Numbered from the stretch's first letter, positions 1-8,196 are shown. The stretch: 51,165 bases of DNA from Domibacillus robiginosus (GCF_000966195.1 NZ_LAHL01000002.1:1-51165), one strand, 5' to 3'. The notes: generated from the letters alone by a model not told the origin. Numbers and translations: made by a program.

Positions 1-57
1 AAATCTCGCGTGCGTAAAAAACAATCAAAAACAAAGCCGAAGAAACAAATCTCAAGG

Positions 58-104
58 GCACTAAATAAACGCACAGGTGGTGTTTATTCGGTGCTTTTTT
101 TATT
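58..104 (+). terminator. Intrinsic terminator
   Basis: Inverted repeat GCACTAAATAAAC / GTTTATTCGGTGC (one mismatch, one G-U pair) followed by a run of T. It probably ends a gene lying left of the window. Confidence 0.7.
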
Positions 105-313
105 TCGTCAATGAATGAATTAAAAATCAAAAAGCAATTAGCCCAAGGCGGTGCTTAATAAGGTGCACGAACATGAAAATAGATAAAAAAAGATATCTAG
201 AAGGCTGAAAGCAGAAAATAAAAGCTAAAAACAATATAAAGGAGCAGGTGACCGGAACATTCAATAAGAAATTCATAAACTAATAAAAAAAGTGGTGCCC
301 TCAAAATTTCTTG

Positions 314-346
314 AAAGCGGACTGCGATTGGCAGCCGCTTTTTTTG
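314..346 (+). terminator. Intrinsic terminator
   Basis: Stem AAAGCGG-A-CTGC with GCAG-CCGCTTT and a T run. The upstream transcript it would end is not identified. Confidence 0.75.
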
Positions 347-610
347 CGTCAATACACATACATAAACGGGCTGCGCGTGTCTATCAATCGGGGAATAACA
401 GCCATTGGGCTCTTGTTTCTTTTAAAAGGCAGACTGCAACAGGTTTTAACTTGCTTTAAAAAGGGTAGATAATATTTGTTCGAATAAACTGCCTCCAGCA
501 TCCCCTCTTAACTTTTATTCCTGAAAAGCAGATTAAAATTTTTGGGTTGGTTGGTTTTCATAGTAGTATACATAAGAAAGATGTTATCTAATAGAATCGA
601 GGATATTGAA

Positions 611-1459
611 ATGACAGAAAGATTAAACCCATCCCTGGATATTCGTTTTCAAGATTTTGAAGAAGCGGCGGTCCGGGTTCTTCAAATTATGGCGGAATTC
701 ATCCATGTAAACACGTTATTTATTGCCCGTAACGACGGCAAAACGAACCGTATGGTAAAGGTATTAAACAAAAGTGAAAAGCTTGTGAATGAAGGGGATG
801 AACGCCCACTTCCGGAAGCGTACTGCAGCTTAAGTGTAGAACATGGCGAACAGGTTCTTGTCATTCCAGACTTAAAACAGCATATAAACACAAAAAACAT
901 GAATGTTACCGAGAAGCTTGGCGGCGGGACGTTTATTGCGATTCCGATTAATTATAAAGACGGAAAAAACTATGGAACAATTTGCGGCCTTGATACAGAA
1001 AAGCAAACATTTACAAAAAAACAGATCAAGATGTTTGAGACGATGTCTACTCTCTTATCTTATGTATTAGAGCTTGATTACACGAACAAGCAGTTATTTC
1101 GCATATCGGCACCCGTTGTAAAAGTCGCAAAAGGCATCGCGATTTTGCCCGTTGTAGGTGATATCGATGAACAGCGCGCAGAAAGCATTATCGAAAAAGC
1201 GCTTTTTAAAAGTCGTGAATTAGAGCTTGAGTGTCTTATTGTGGACTTGTCCGGCATTTTGCATATAAATCATACAGTTGTAGCCTCACTTTTAAAAATC
1301 TCCACCGTTTTAAAGCTGGTAGGTGTAAAATGCACGGTGACCGGATTACGTCCTGATCTGGCTATGAAAGCCGTTCAGATGAATGCAGATTTAGAAGAAA
1401 TGGTGTTTGAAAAAGATTTGGAAAAAGCATTACAGAAAATTGGCTTCGAATTGAAGTGA
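611..1459 (+). CDS. GAF-STAS domain protein, RsbR/stressosome-like
   Basis: A 282-residue cytoplasmic protein with an N-terminal GAF-like sensory region (about residues 15-165) and a C-terminal STAS domain (about 175-280). The STAS part shows the conserved layout: a hydrophobic strand ending DLSG, an HT at the helix start, then a TGLRPDLA strand-turn. RsbR-family proteins of this kind combine a sensory module with STAS in sigma-B control. The threonine of the first phosphosite motif is kept (INHT), but the second site, usually IAQT, reads LAMK. ATG 611 is preceded by GAGG at 599-602; an upstream TTG at 542 is open but lacks a good RBS. A terminator follows, so the gene is monocistronic. Partner and signal are unknown. 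Confidence 0.8.
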   Translation: MTERLNPSLDIRFQDFEEAAVRVLQIMAEFIHVNTLFIARNDGKTNRMVKVLNKSEKLVNEGDERPLPEAYCSLSVEHGEQVLVIPDLKQHINTKNMNVTEKLGGGTFIAIPINYKDGKNYGTICGLDTEKQTFTKKQIKMFETMSTLLSYVLELDYTNKQLFRISAPVVKVAKGIAILPVVGDIDEQRAESIIEKALFKSRELELECLIVDLSGILHINHTVVASLLKISTVLKLVGVKCTVTGLRPDLAMKAVQMNADLEEMVFEKDLEKALQKIGFELK

Positions 1460-1496
1460 AAACAAGCCCGCTTTCTACCGGCAGGCTTGTTTTTAC
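1459..1496 (+). terminator. Terminator of GAF-STAS gene
   Basis: AAAACAAGCC paired with GGCTTGTTTT plus T run, directly after the stop codon. Confidence 0.85.
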
Positions 1497-1822
1497 TTTA
1501 TTCTTAGGGTATACACATTCTCCACGCAAGCGATGCTTACTTTTGCGGCCATGAATCTTAAAAAGCTGGCCAGCTGGTCGTGGAAACCAGTGCAGCCAGC
1601 TTGAGCAGGGCTTCCAAAACGCATAAAAAAGAAAAAGTGGCCTCAAATCAGAGATTTGAGAACCATTTTTTCTACAGTCGGACATCTACAAAAGTATAAC
1701 AGCTGGTTACACTTTTTATGGATTTTGTTTTATTTTAACTGCATGAGAAGCAGCCAGACGACATGCAAAGGCTTTAACAGATAAGCTTTCCCGCTGTGTC
1801 TGCAAAGGGCCTCATGTATTAT
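1497..1822. other. Intergenic region between convergent genes, two hairpins
   Basis: No gene seen. It holds a two-part hairpin at 1563-1602 (AAGCTGGC/GCCAGCTT outside, CTGGT/ACCAG inside) and the bidirectional terminator at 1631-1671. The frames crossing it are shadows. Confidence 0.6.
1631..1671 (-). terminator. Bidirectional terminator downstream of fabI
   Basis: AAAAAGTGG-CTCAAATC and GATTTGAG-CCATTTTTT form a long stem with T runs in both directions. It is the best candidate for ending fabI transcription, about 150 bp past its stop. Confidence 0.75.
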
Positions 1823-2602
1823 TTAACCGAGAATGTTATAGCCCGAGTCTACGTACACAATCTCGCCTGTGACGCCTCTTGAAAGGTGGCTAAGCATCGC
1901 TAAAGTCATATCGCCCACTTCTTCTTGTGTAACATTTCTTCTAAGTGGTGCTTTTTCTTCGATTTGATGAAGGATCTCGTTAAAAGATGGGATGCCTTTT
2001 GCGGCCAAGGTACGAACAGCTCCTGCTGAAATGGCGTTTACACGAATATCACTTGCACCTAAATCTTCCGCTAAATATCTGACAGAAGCTTCAAGCGACG
2101 CTTTAGCAATACCCATTACATTATAGCCTGGAACTACACGTTCAGCACCAAGGTAACTCATCGCGATAATCGAACCGCCTTCTGTCATGAAAGGTTTTGC
2201 TGCTTTCGCTACCGCGATGAGGGAATAAGCACTTGTATCCTGCGCAAAGGCAAAACCGTCGCGGGACGTGTCGATAAACGCGCCTTTAAGGTCTTCTGCA
2301 TGTGCAAAAGCGATAGAATGAACAACGCCATGAATAGTGCCTGCTTTTTCTCCAATACGGGAAAAGGCCTCTTGAATGCTTTCATCACTATTGATGTCAC
2401 AGGGAACAATCAATTCTGCTTCTATGCTGGTAGCAGCCAGAGCTTTTTCTAGTTTTTGAAGTGAACGTTCTTTCCGGTATGTAAAAATAAGATTCGCTCC
2501 TGCTTTGTGAAGAGATTTTGCTACTCCCCAGGCAATGCTTCGCTCATTTGCTACTCCCATCACGACAATGGTTTTCCCTTTTAATTTTAATAAATCGTCC
2601 AT
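1823..2602 (-). CDS. fabI: Enoyl-[acyl-carrier-protein] reductase (NADH) FabI
   Basis: A 259-residue soluble SDR-fold enzyme that reduces trans-2-enoyl-ACP in the last step of each type II fatty-acid elongation cycle. The N-terminal GVANERSIAWG is the FabI nucleotide-binding signature. Tyr150 and the Tyr160-X6-Lys167 motif match the FabI catalytic set, and the length equals that of Bacillus FabI. The ATG follows an AGGAGG-type RBS (GGAGGCAACT). It stands alone; a FapR-like palindrome lies about 55-70 bp upstream, in line with FapR control of fabI in Bacillus. It is the usual triclosan target family. No anomaly seen. Confidence 0.96.
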   Translation of the reverse strand: MDDLLKLKGKTIVVMGVANERSIAWGVAKSLHKAGANLIFTYRKERSLQKLEKALAATSIEAELIVPCDINSDESIQEAFSRIGEKAGTIHGVVHSIAFAHAEDLKGAFIDTSRDGFAFAQDTSAYSLIAVAKAAKPFMTEGGSIIAMSYLGAERVVPGYNVMGIAKASLEASVRYLAEDLGASDIRVNAISAGAVRTLAAKGIPSFNEILHQIEEKAPLRRNVTQEEVGDMTLAMLSHLSRGVTGEIVYVDSGYNILG

Positions 2603-2655
2603 AGTTGCCTCCTAAATACAAACATGATCATTGTATTATATCATATTATCTTCCG

Positions 2656-2672
2656 TTATTACCTAGTGCCAA
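2656..2672 (-). promoter_or_regulatory. Candidate FapR operator and promoter of fabI
   Basis: TTATTACCTAGTGCCAA resembles the known FapR palindrome (TTAGTA-N5-TACTAA) at 5/6 and 4/6 half-site positions. On the minus strand it supplies TTGGCA as a -35-like element, 16 bp before GATAAT. FapR is the malonyl-CoA-responsive repressor of fatty-acid genes. The match is imperfect and made by eye. Confidence 0.45.
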
Positions 2673-2777
2673 GAGATGGTCTTTTATCTTTTAAAATTAC
2701 CCTGGTTTTGAGTTAAACAAATGAGCAGGGGCATTTAGAAGTTTTCTATCGAATAACCAATTTCAAGAAAGAATGGC

Positions 2778-2810
2778 TATAAAGGTATAACTGTAAGTTA
2801 TACCTTTATA
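2778..2810. repeat. Perfect 15-bp inverted repeat with 3-nt loop
   Basis: TATAAAGGTATAACT, then GTA, then its exact reverse complement. It lies about 44 bp downstream of the lysR stop. There is no T tract on either strand, so it may be a 3'-end or processing hairpin of lysR mRNA, or a protein-binding palindrome. Confidence 0.7.
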
Positions 2811-2853
2811 TCGATTGGTCAATTTTTCTGATGGCCCAAAGCCGCTAAAATAA

Positions 2854-3702
2854 TTACAAAGAATGTTCCTCCTGTAACTGCTGCCAGACTATATCAAAAA
2901 CGTGGCGGCTATTTGCAAAAAGATATAGCTTTCTGATCAGCTCTTTGTTTTCTAATCGAATAAACTGCAGATTTTTGTAAGACAGATGTTCAATCATAAG
3001 AGCAGGAAGGTAGGTGATCCCATATCCTTTCATTACATAATCCGTAATAGTGTGATAGCGCATACAAACAATTTTCACTGGGTCGATGTTCTTTTCTTTT
3101 ATGAATGACTGAATATTACGATACAACTGACTGTCTTCTGGCGGCAAAACCTGCGGATAGCGCAGGCAGTCTTTTATATGTATAGATGTTTTTTCGGTTA
3201 AAGGATGCCCTTTAGGCACTACGGCCTGGAACTCCTCTTCGTAAATAAACTTTGAAAAAAGGCCCGGGTAAGAAGCATAATCCTGCACAATAGCAGAATC
3301 GATTTTTCCTGATTCAAGCATAGGAAGAAATTCACTGCATTCTTCCCGTGTGACCGTAAAATCTATTTTAATTTTCTGTTCGGCTTCTAACTCAGGAAGG
3401 TAATAGGTAGCCAGAAAAGGAGAGACGCCGAAGCGGATGTTTTTAATTACACTGTGTTCCTTCATTTTATTTTTCAAAGCAAGCAACAGGGGAGAAACAT
3501 CCTCATACAGGTTTCTTCCTTTGTCTGTAAGCTTCATCCCTTGGTGAGAGCGTTCAAACAGCTTATATCCAAGTTCGTTCTCAAATAACTTTATTTGTTT
3601 GCTTAAAGCAGGCTGTGTAACGTGAAGATGATGCGCTGCCTTGGTCAGCGTACCGTATTCTGCTACCGCAACAAAGTATTCGATTGATCTAAGATTATTC
3701 AA
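2854..3702 (-). CDS. LysR-family transcriptional regulator
   Basis: A 282-residue LTTR with an N-terminal winged HTH (residues 1-60; motif LTKAAHHLHVTQPALSKQI) and a C-terminal periplasmic-binding-protein-like effector domain (about 85-280). It is transcribed divergently from the SMR pair with only 34 bp between start codons, the classic arrangement for an LTTR controlling its neighbour. The 15-bp palindrome at 2778-2810 lies beyond its stop. The inducer cannot be read from sequence; the context suggests a compound exported by the SMR pair. Confidence 0.88.
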   Translation of the reverse strand: MNNLRSIEYFVAVAEYGTLTKAAHHLHVTQPALSKQIKLFENELGYKLFERSHQGMKLTDKGRNLYEDVSPLLLALKNKMKEHSVIKNIRFGVSPFLATYYLPELEAEQKIKIDFTVTREECSEFLPMLESGKIDSAIVQDYASYPGLFSKFIYEEEFQAVVPKGHPLTEKTSIHIKDCLRYPQVLPPEDSQLYRNIQSFIKEKNIDPVKIVCMRYHTITDYVMKGYGITYLPALMIEHLSYKNLQFIRLENKELIRKLYLFANSRHVFDIVWQQLQEEHSL

Positions 3703-3736
3703 CTACATACACTTCCTTGAAATGGGGCTTTTATCT

Positions 3737-4087
3737 ATGGCTTATTATAGCTTATTACTCCTTTCCATCCTATTTGAAGTCATTGGGGTGACTTTTCTTA
3801 ACCTCGCGGATGGATTTACTGTTTTTATACCAACGGTTTTAGCCATTTTATTTTATTGTTCATCTATTGCGATTTATATTTTCATTACGGCAAATCGTGA
3901 AGTAGGAATCGTGAATGCTGTTTTTGCAGGAACTGGAACAGCTTTAGTTACTCTTCTGGGAATTCTCTTGTTTCATGAAAGTATATCCGTGATTAAATTA
4001 CTTGGCATTGGTTTAATTGTCGCAGGTGCCGTGGCTATTAATACGAAGCCTGACACAAAATCGCCGCTGGAAGGGGAACGTTTATAA
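3737..4087 (+). CDS. SMR-family multidrug exporter subunit, Glu14 present
   Basis: A 116-residue four-helix small multidrug resistance protein. With ATG 3737 as start, the key SMR glutamate falls at residue 14 (ILFEVIG), as in EmrE, followed by the usual Asp-Gly-Phe turn. The frame opens earlier (3641), but that stretch lies inside the divergent lysR and is not SMR-like. Its TAA shares a base with the ATG of the next gene, so the two are co-translated. Paired SMR proteins work as heterodimers (EbrAB, YkkCD). The hydrophilic tail of about 12 residues is longer than in EmrE. Substrate unknown. Confidence 0.85.
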   Translation: MAYYSLLLLSILFEVIGVTFLNLADGFTVFIPTVLAILFYCSSIAIYIFITANREVGIVNAVFAGTGTALVTLLGILLFHESISVIKLLGIGLIVAGAVAINTKPDTKSPLEGERL

Positions 4088-4398
4088 TGGGGTATGTATT
4101 CTTGGGCCTAAGCATTTTATTGGGTGTTTCAGGCCAGTTATGTGTAAAGGTGTCAAATGGTTTTAAAGTGATCAAGCCGTCAATCGCTGCTTTTGGACTG
4201 TTTATTATCTGCATTTACTTTGTGTCATTATCTACCCGGTATTTAGAGACAGGCGTTGTCTTTGCAGTTTGGGCTGGGCTGACGATTGTAAGTACCGCAT
4301 TACTTGGTATTTTCGTATTTGGAGAATCGCGGAGTAAAAGGAAGCTTTTTTCCATTTTATCAATCCTGGCTGGTGTTGTTTTGCTGAAGCTGGTATAA
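4087..4398 (+). CDS. SMR-family exporter subunit lacking the key glutamate
   Basis: A 103-residue four-TM SMR protein, closest by eye to the EbrA type. It overlaps the stop of the preceding SMR gene by one base, so both form one unit. Aligned on the Asn/Asp-Gly-Phe turn, the position of EmrE Glu14 is Gly13 (ILLGVSG). That glutamate is the proton/substrate site, so this subunit probably acts only with its Glu-bearing partner. Other features (GLTIVSTALLGIFVFGE in TM3-4) are intact, so it does not look like a pseudogene. Confidence 0.85.
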   Translation: MGYVFLGLSILLGVSGQLCVKVSNGFKVIKPSIAAFGLFIICIYFVSLSTRYLETGVVFAVWAGLTIVSTALLGIFVFGESRSKRKLFSILSILAGVVLLKLV

Positions 4399-4795
4399 GA
4401 TAAATACTGTACTTACAATTTTTCTAAAGCTAACAGGTTAGTGTAAGGATTATGGAAGGTAAGTTGGATGATTTTATTTATGGATGATCATCTTGGTTTG
4501 TAGCATTTTGTGGCTTTGTTTTTCCGTATATTCTTTAACCAACGATGGTGTTCAGCTCAATAATGACAGCTAAAGGATCTTACAAGGTACTTTTTCTTTT
4601 GCTAAACAGTCAAGGTAATTGTGTAAAATAAGCCTGTTGTTTACATACAAAAGCACAAAAGTGGAGGGTGAAAAGGGATAAAAGTGGATGATTACATCGC
4701 TCAGGGTTTAAAATAACATTAGTGATAAAAAGGTTGTGATTGTGGCTCTTTTTATATAAACGATGAAAAAGGACATCAGGGAAGAAGGAATGTAC
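4399..4795. other. Intergenic region before MocR gene
   Basis: About 400 bp without a supported gene. It is AT-rich, with several GTGGATGATT-like stretches (near 4465, 4684) that might be regulator sites, but spacing and match are too loose to call. No clear terminator for the SMR pair was found. Confidence 0.4.
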
Positions 4796-6244
4796 ATGGA
4801 CTGGAGACCGGACCGAACGGACAAAAAACCGATCTACAAGCAGATTGCAGATTACATAGAGCAGGGAATTTCCGAAGGCACGTTTTCAGCTGACAGCCTG
4901 CTACCCTCCGAACGCGCCTTGGCCAGTGAGCTGCAAGTGAACAGAAGTACCGTTGTGGCGGCTTATGAAGAATTACAGTCTTTGGGCGTGGTTGAACGAA
5001 AAAAGGGAAGCGGCACAAGAGTCAGTACAAACATTTGGGGGATCGCCCACAAGCGGGTTCCGAACTGGGGCCGCTATGTAGAAGACGGCTCTTTTTTACC
5101 GAATCTTCCTATGGTTCAGCGTATTCGCACAGAAACATACAAAAACGATTTGATTAATCTGGCTAGCGGCGAGCTCACCGAGGCGCTGTTTCCGAATACT
5201 GAATTTCAAGCGATTCTTTTCCAGAAGCCATTTACTGGTTACCTGGGCTATGATCATCCGCAAGGAAACGAATCTCTAAGGAAAGCCATCTGTGCTCATG
5301 TTGAGCAACACAAAAAAATTAAAGCGGATCCAGCCTCTGTGTTGATTACCTCGGGTGCCCAACAGGCTCTCCATTTGATTATCCAGTGCCTGCTGAAGCC
5401 GGGAGATGCTGTTGCGATAGAGGATCCTTCTTATTGTTACTCGCTGCCGATTTTTCAGTCTGCCGGGCTGAAAACGTTTCACCTTCCTGTCGATGAACAG
5501 GGCATGAATCCTCAGGATTTGGTGAATCTTCATAAAAAGCATAAGATCCGGATGGTTTTTTTGAATCCAGACCACCAAAATCCGAGTGGAACGGCTATGT
5601 CACAGGCAAGACGTCGGAAAGTGCTGGAGTTGTCGGCCGAATTTGGTATTCCTGTAATCGAAGATGATCCATACAGTTTAACGTCTTTTAATGGAGAAGT
5701 GCATCCAACACTGAAATCAATGGACGAAAATGGAAATGTACTATATGTCAGCTCGTTATCTAAAATTGTCGCGTCAGGGCTGCGGATCGGCTGGGTAATT
5801 GGACCGAGCACGGTTATTCAGCGGCTCGCTGATGCCAAACAGCAGGTTGATTTTGGCCACAGTATTTTTCCGCAGTGGGTGGCGAAGGAATTTCTAGAAT
5901 CAGAGCAGTTTCACGACCATATTGCCATGCTGAGAGGGAAATTAGAAGCACAAAGAAATGAAATAACATCAACCCTGACAAAGATTCTAGGAGACCAGGT
6001 TGAATTTTTCATGCCGCAGGGCGGTATCCACCTATGGTGCAAATTAAAAGAAGAAGTTAATGAATACGAGCTGTTAAACGAGTCTATGAAAAGAGGCGTC
6101 GCTTTTGTGCCGGGCAGCATTATGGGCTCAAAAACTGGCTATGTCCGGTTGACATTCGGGCGGGAAGAACCTGAAGCCATCCGAAAGGGAATTGTCCGGT
6201 TTGCAGAAGCCCTAAAGGCAGTTCAATCCTTGACGCAAACATAA
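4796..6244 (+). CDS. MocR/PdxR-family regulator (GntR HTH plus aminotransferase-like domain)
   Basis: A 482-residue protein fusing a GntR-type winged HTH (residues 5-75; LLPSERALASELQVNRSTV) to a fold-type I PLP aminotransferase domain (about 115-475). The PLP lysine is visible in the motif SSLSKIVASGLRIGW. Family members are transcription factors that sense PLP and/or amino-acid-derived ligands. ATG 4796 has an AAGGA-type RBS; upstream codons from 4763 are open but less likely. It has no divergent partner, so its target is unclear (perhaps the downstream genes or itself). It resembles YdfD/YisV/YcxD-type paralogues of B. subtilis. Confidence 0.9.
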   Translation: MDWRPDRTDKKPIYKQIADYIEQGISEGTFSADSLLPSERALASELQVNRSTVVAAYEELQSLGVVERKKGSGTRVSTNIWGIAHKRVPNWGRYVEDGSFLPNLPMVQRIRTETYKNDLINLASGELTEALFPNTEFQAILFQKPFTGYLGYDHPQGNESLRKAICAHVEQHKKIKADPASVLITSGAQQALHLIIQCLLKPGDAVAIEDPSYCYSLPIFQSAGLKTFHLPVDEQGMNPQDLVNLHKKHKIRMVFLNPDHQNPSGTAMSQARRRKVLELSAEFGIPVIEDDPYSLTSFNGEVHPTLKSMDENGNVLYVSSLSKIVASGLRIGWVIGPSTVIQRLADAKQQVDFGHSIFPQWVAKEFLESEQFHDHIAMLRGKLEAQRNEITSTLTKILGDQVEFFMPQGGIHLWCKLKEEVNEYELLNESMKRGVAFVPGSIMGSKTGYVRLTFGREEPEAIRKGIVRFAEALKAVQSLTQT

Positions 6245-6245
6245 A

Positions 6246-6303
6246 CAAGCCAGCTCTTTTAATTGGATGGCCTAAAAAGAGATAAATTGGCTGGTTCTTT
6301 TTT
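6246..6303 (+). terminator. Terminator of MocR gene
   Basis: Nested stem CCAG/CTGG and CTCTTTT/AAAAGAG followed by TTCTTTTTT. Confidence 0.65.
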
Positions 6304-6378
6304 CGAGAAATCTAGTATGATAGTAAACAGGGAGTAAAAGGTACCTTTATATTGAAAATAAAAATGGAGATGATGAAG

Positions 6379-6822
6379 ATGTCAACGACTGCTCTGATTC
6401 TAACAGCACTCTTTGGGCTGTTTAAAATATTAGTCACATGCCTTCCAACCGGCGCGGTGGAACGATTGATCCGCAAGTACGAAATGCATGCAAAACTAAG
6501 TGAAGAAAAAACAACCATTACGTTGGATGGTGTACGCCTAGAAGGTGAAGAAAAAGCGCAAGTGATTCATGAGTTCAATGAAGCAGCGGTTCTAAAAAAA
6601 TATTATATCTTTCCTGGAAATGAGTCGTTGTTTTTGCATCCGGAAAATGGAGGGATTCCATTTGTAGTGGATACGAAAAGAGGCCGCAAAGCCGTACGGT
6701 TATTTGTCTATCGTTACGACGACCACGTTGATGTTGTAAAGCAGTATAATAACAAAGTAATCGCCTACAGCGTATGTTCTGATAGTCTTCAAAAACGTTC
6801 AATGACTGCAGACCTTATTTAA
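6379..6822 (+). CDS. YfmQ-like membrane-anchored protein of unknown function
   Basis: A 147-residue protein with an N-terminal hydrophobic segment (about residues 3-22) and a soluble C-terminal domain rich in beta-type sequence. By eye it resembles the Bacillus YfmQ family, whose function is unknown to me. Four in-frame ATGs lie close together; ATG 6379 is best placed, with GGAG at 6366-6369. TTG 6352 is an alternative. It is a single gene ended by a strong terminator at 6861-6926. Confidence 0.7.
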   Translation: MSTTALILTALFGLFKILVTCLPTGAVERLIRKYEMHAKLSEEKTTITLDGVRLEGEEKAQVIHEFNEAAVLKKYYIFPGNESLFLHPENGGIPFVVDTKRGRKAVRLFVYRYDDHVDVVKQYNNKVIAYSVCSDSLQKRSMTADLI

Positions 6823-6860
6823 ACATGATCTGTATCACAACGAACCTTTTTAAGCAAGAG

Positions 6861-6926
6861 AAAAAAACACCTTTCAGCTGAATGCGGGTATTATATACCC
6901 AAAAAGCGGCTGAAAGGTTTTTTTGT
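6861..6926 (+). terminator. Terminator with nested hairpin
   Basis: ACCTTTCAGC / GCTGAAAGGT outer stem enclosing GGGTA/TACCC, flanked by A and T runs. Probably bidirectional. Confidence 0.85.
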
Positions 6927-7040
6927 TTTTAAGAGAAGCGTTGATTGGAGATACTGAGCCTGTGAGAAGTTAGACGGAATGCAGACTTTTAGCTGCGCTG
7001 TTCGTTTCCTATTAACATGCTGGTTAAAGAAAGGGGTAAA

Positions 7041-7367
7041 ATGATGCCGAAAATAACGGTAGTAGGAGAAAATACATTTAAAGTAGATGCAGGGAAAAAG
7101 CTGGTGCTGGCATTAGAAGATAATGGAATAGGCGTTCTTCACCGATGCGGAGGCAAAGCCCGATGTACAACCTGCCGTGTAGAAATATTGGAAGGTGACT
7201 TTGACGATTTAACCAATATTGAAAGAAAAGCATTTGACGACAAAGGGCTGGTAGAAGATAATATCCGCTTGTCCTGCCAGGTCCGAGTGAACGGGGATAT
7301 GACAATCCGCCCTGTAATGACTGTGCAAAGCTCCGGTATGGATCCGGGTCCGAGACCGGCTGAATAA
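7041..7367 (+). CDS. [2Fe-2S] ferredoxin
   Basis: A 108-residue ferredoxin of the fer2 beta-grasp fold. The cluster ligands are visible as Cys36, Cys42, Cys45 (CGGKARCTTC) and Cys79 (RLSCQ), the C-X5-C-X2-C...C spacing of adrenodoxin-like or bacterial 2Fe-2S proteins. ATG 7041 (or 7044) follows the RBS AAGGGGT; codons back to 7017 are open but lack an RBS. It is an electron carrier with no redox partner encoded beside it. It ends shortly before a bidirectional terminator shared with the convergent exporter gene. Confidence 0.88.
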   Translation: MMPKITVVGENTFKVDAGKKLVLALEDNGIGVLHRCGGKARCTTCRVEILEGDFDDLTNIERKAFDDKGLVEDNIRLSCQVRVNGDMTIRPVMTVQSSGMDPGPRPAE

Positions 7368-7450
7368 GGGGGCTGAATATGCACTTATGGGGGAAACAGC
7401 ACGAATGATACAAAGAATCTCTGCAGTTTTTATCACAAAGGTTCCAGCGC

Positions 7451-7480
7451 AAAAAACCACTTTTTTCGAGTGGTTTTTTT
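7451..7480. terminator. Bidirectional terminator
   Basis: AAAAAACCACT / AGTGGTTTTTTT with a short loop, between the convergent ferredoxin and LysE-type genes. Confidence 0.85.
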
Positions 7481-7494
7481 AATTTTATTGATCC

Positions 7495-8106
7495 TTATCC
7501 AGCCTCTGTTTTTGTAAATAAAAGCTTGATACCAAATCCGACTAATACAACCCCTGTTGCCCTTTCCATCCAGTTTTGTACAGTGGGAGACAGCAGCCAT
7601 TCGCGGATAAAGTGAAGACAGAAAACATACACCACAAACCAGACGATAGACAGCAGGGCATACGTACAGCCCATCAGGAAAAGGTCAAGCATGGCATGAT
7701 TTGGATTTGTGACAAACTGAGGCAAAAAGGTTAGAAAGAAAACGGCCACTTTTGGATTAAGCAGATTGGAAAGCAGTCCTTCCCGGAAAGCGGATTTTTG
7801 TTTATTAGGATCTTGCTTTTCATTTACAGGTCCTTTTTTCTTCGGTAAAAAAGCAGTGATCCCCAAATAAATCAAATACACAGCACCGATCCATTTAATC
7901 AGGTTAAAGGCGATAGCAGATTGTACTAAAAGAGCAGATAAGCCTAATGCCGATGCAATGGTATGTCCAAGAGACCCGGCTGTAATGCCCGCTGCCATTT
8001 GAAATCCGGCTTTTCGTCCATCGGCCATTGTACGCTTTGTAATCAGGGCAGTATCAACACCCGGGCTCATTACTACAAATAGCGTCATTATGATAAAAGC
8101 AAGCAT
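7495..8106 (-). CDS. LysE/RhtB-family amino-acid exporter
   Basis: A 203-residue integral membrane protein with about six TM segments. It has the family's N-terminal signature (MSPGVDTALI) and a central charged loop (KKKGPVNEKQDPNKQ). LysE/RhtB proteins export basic amino acids, homoserine, threonine or related compounds; the substrate cannot be assigned. It is transcribed divergently from the XRE-cupin regulator, with two matching AT-rich palindromes in the gap, so it is probably controlled by that regulator. The RBS is GGAGG just upstream of the ATG. Confidence 0.9.
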   Translation of the reverse strand: MLAFIIMTLFVVMSPGVDTALITKRTMADGRKAGFQMAAGITAGSLGHTIASALGLSALLVQSAIAFNLIKWIGAVYLIYLGITAFLPKKKGPVNEKQDPNKQKSAFREGLLSNLLNPKVAVFFLTFLPQFVTNPNHAMLDLFLMGCTYALLSIVWFVVYVFCLHFIREWLLSPTVQNWMERATGVVLVGFGIKLLFTKTEAG

Positions 8107-8145
8107 TTGGTCCCTCCTTAAGAATGGCTCGTTCTTATTGAATAT

Positions 8146-8162
8146 GTTAAATTTAATTTAAC
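8146..8162. promoter_or_regulatory. Candidate XRE-cupin operator 1
   Basis: GTTAAATTTAATTTAAC is a perfect palindrome in the exporter/regulator gap. It matches the site at 8197-8213 at 15 of 17 positions. Confidence 0.5.
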
Positions 8163-8196
8163 ATATGAAAGTGTATTGTACAATTTAAATTAATAA

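Larger units (their letters stand above)
1..610. other. Intergenic start of window, no convincing gene
   Basis: No supported gene before the GAF-STAS protein. Bases 1-57 are lysine/arginine-rich in one forward frame and could be the tail of an upstream gene, but that frame runs through the terminator hairpin at 58-104, so I do not call it. Two intrinsic terminators sit at 58-104 and 314-346. Between them only very short frames with weak starts are seen, so a short transcript is possible but unsupported. Confidence 0.5.

Noticed and set aside
1362-1685. 107-codon minus-strand frame overlapping the GAF-STAS end
   Set aside because: It runs through two terminators and the 3' end of a clear gene on the other strand; composition is not protein-like.
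3703-3736. Guanidine (ykkC-type) riboswitch before the SMR pair
   Set aside because: Only 34 bp separate the LysR and SMR starts, leaving no room for a riboswitch; a LysR regulator is present instead.
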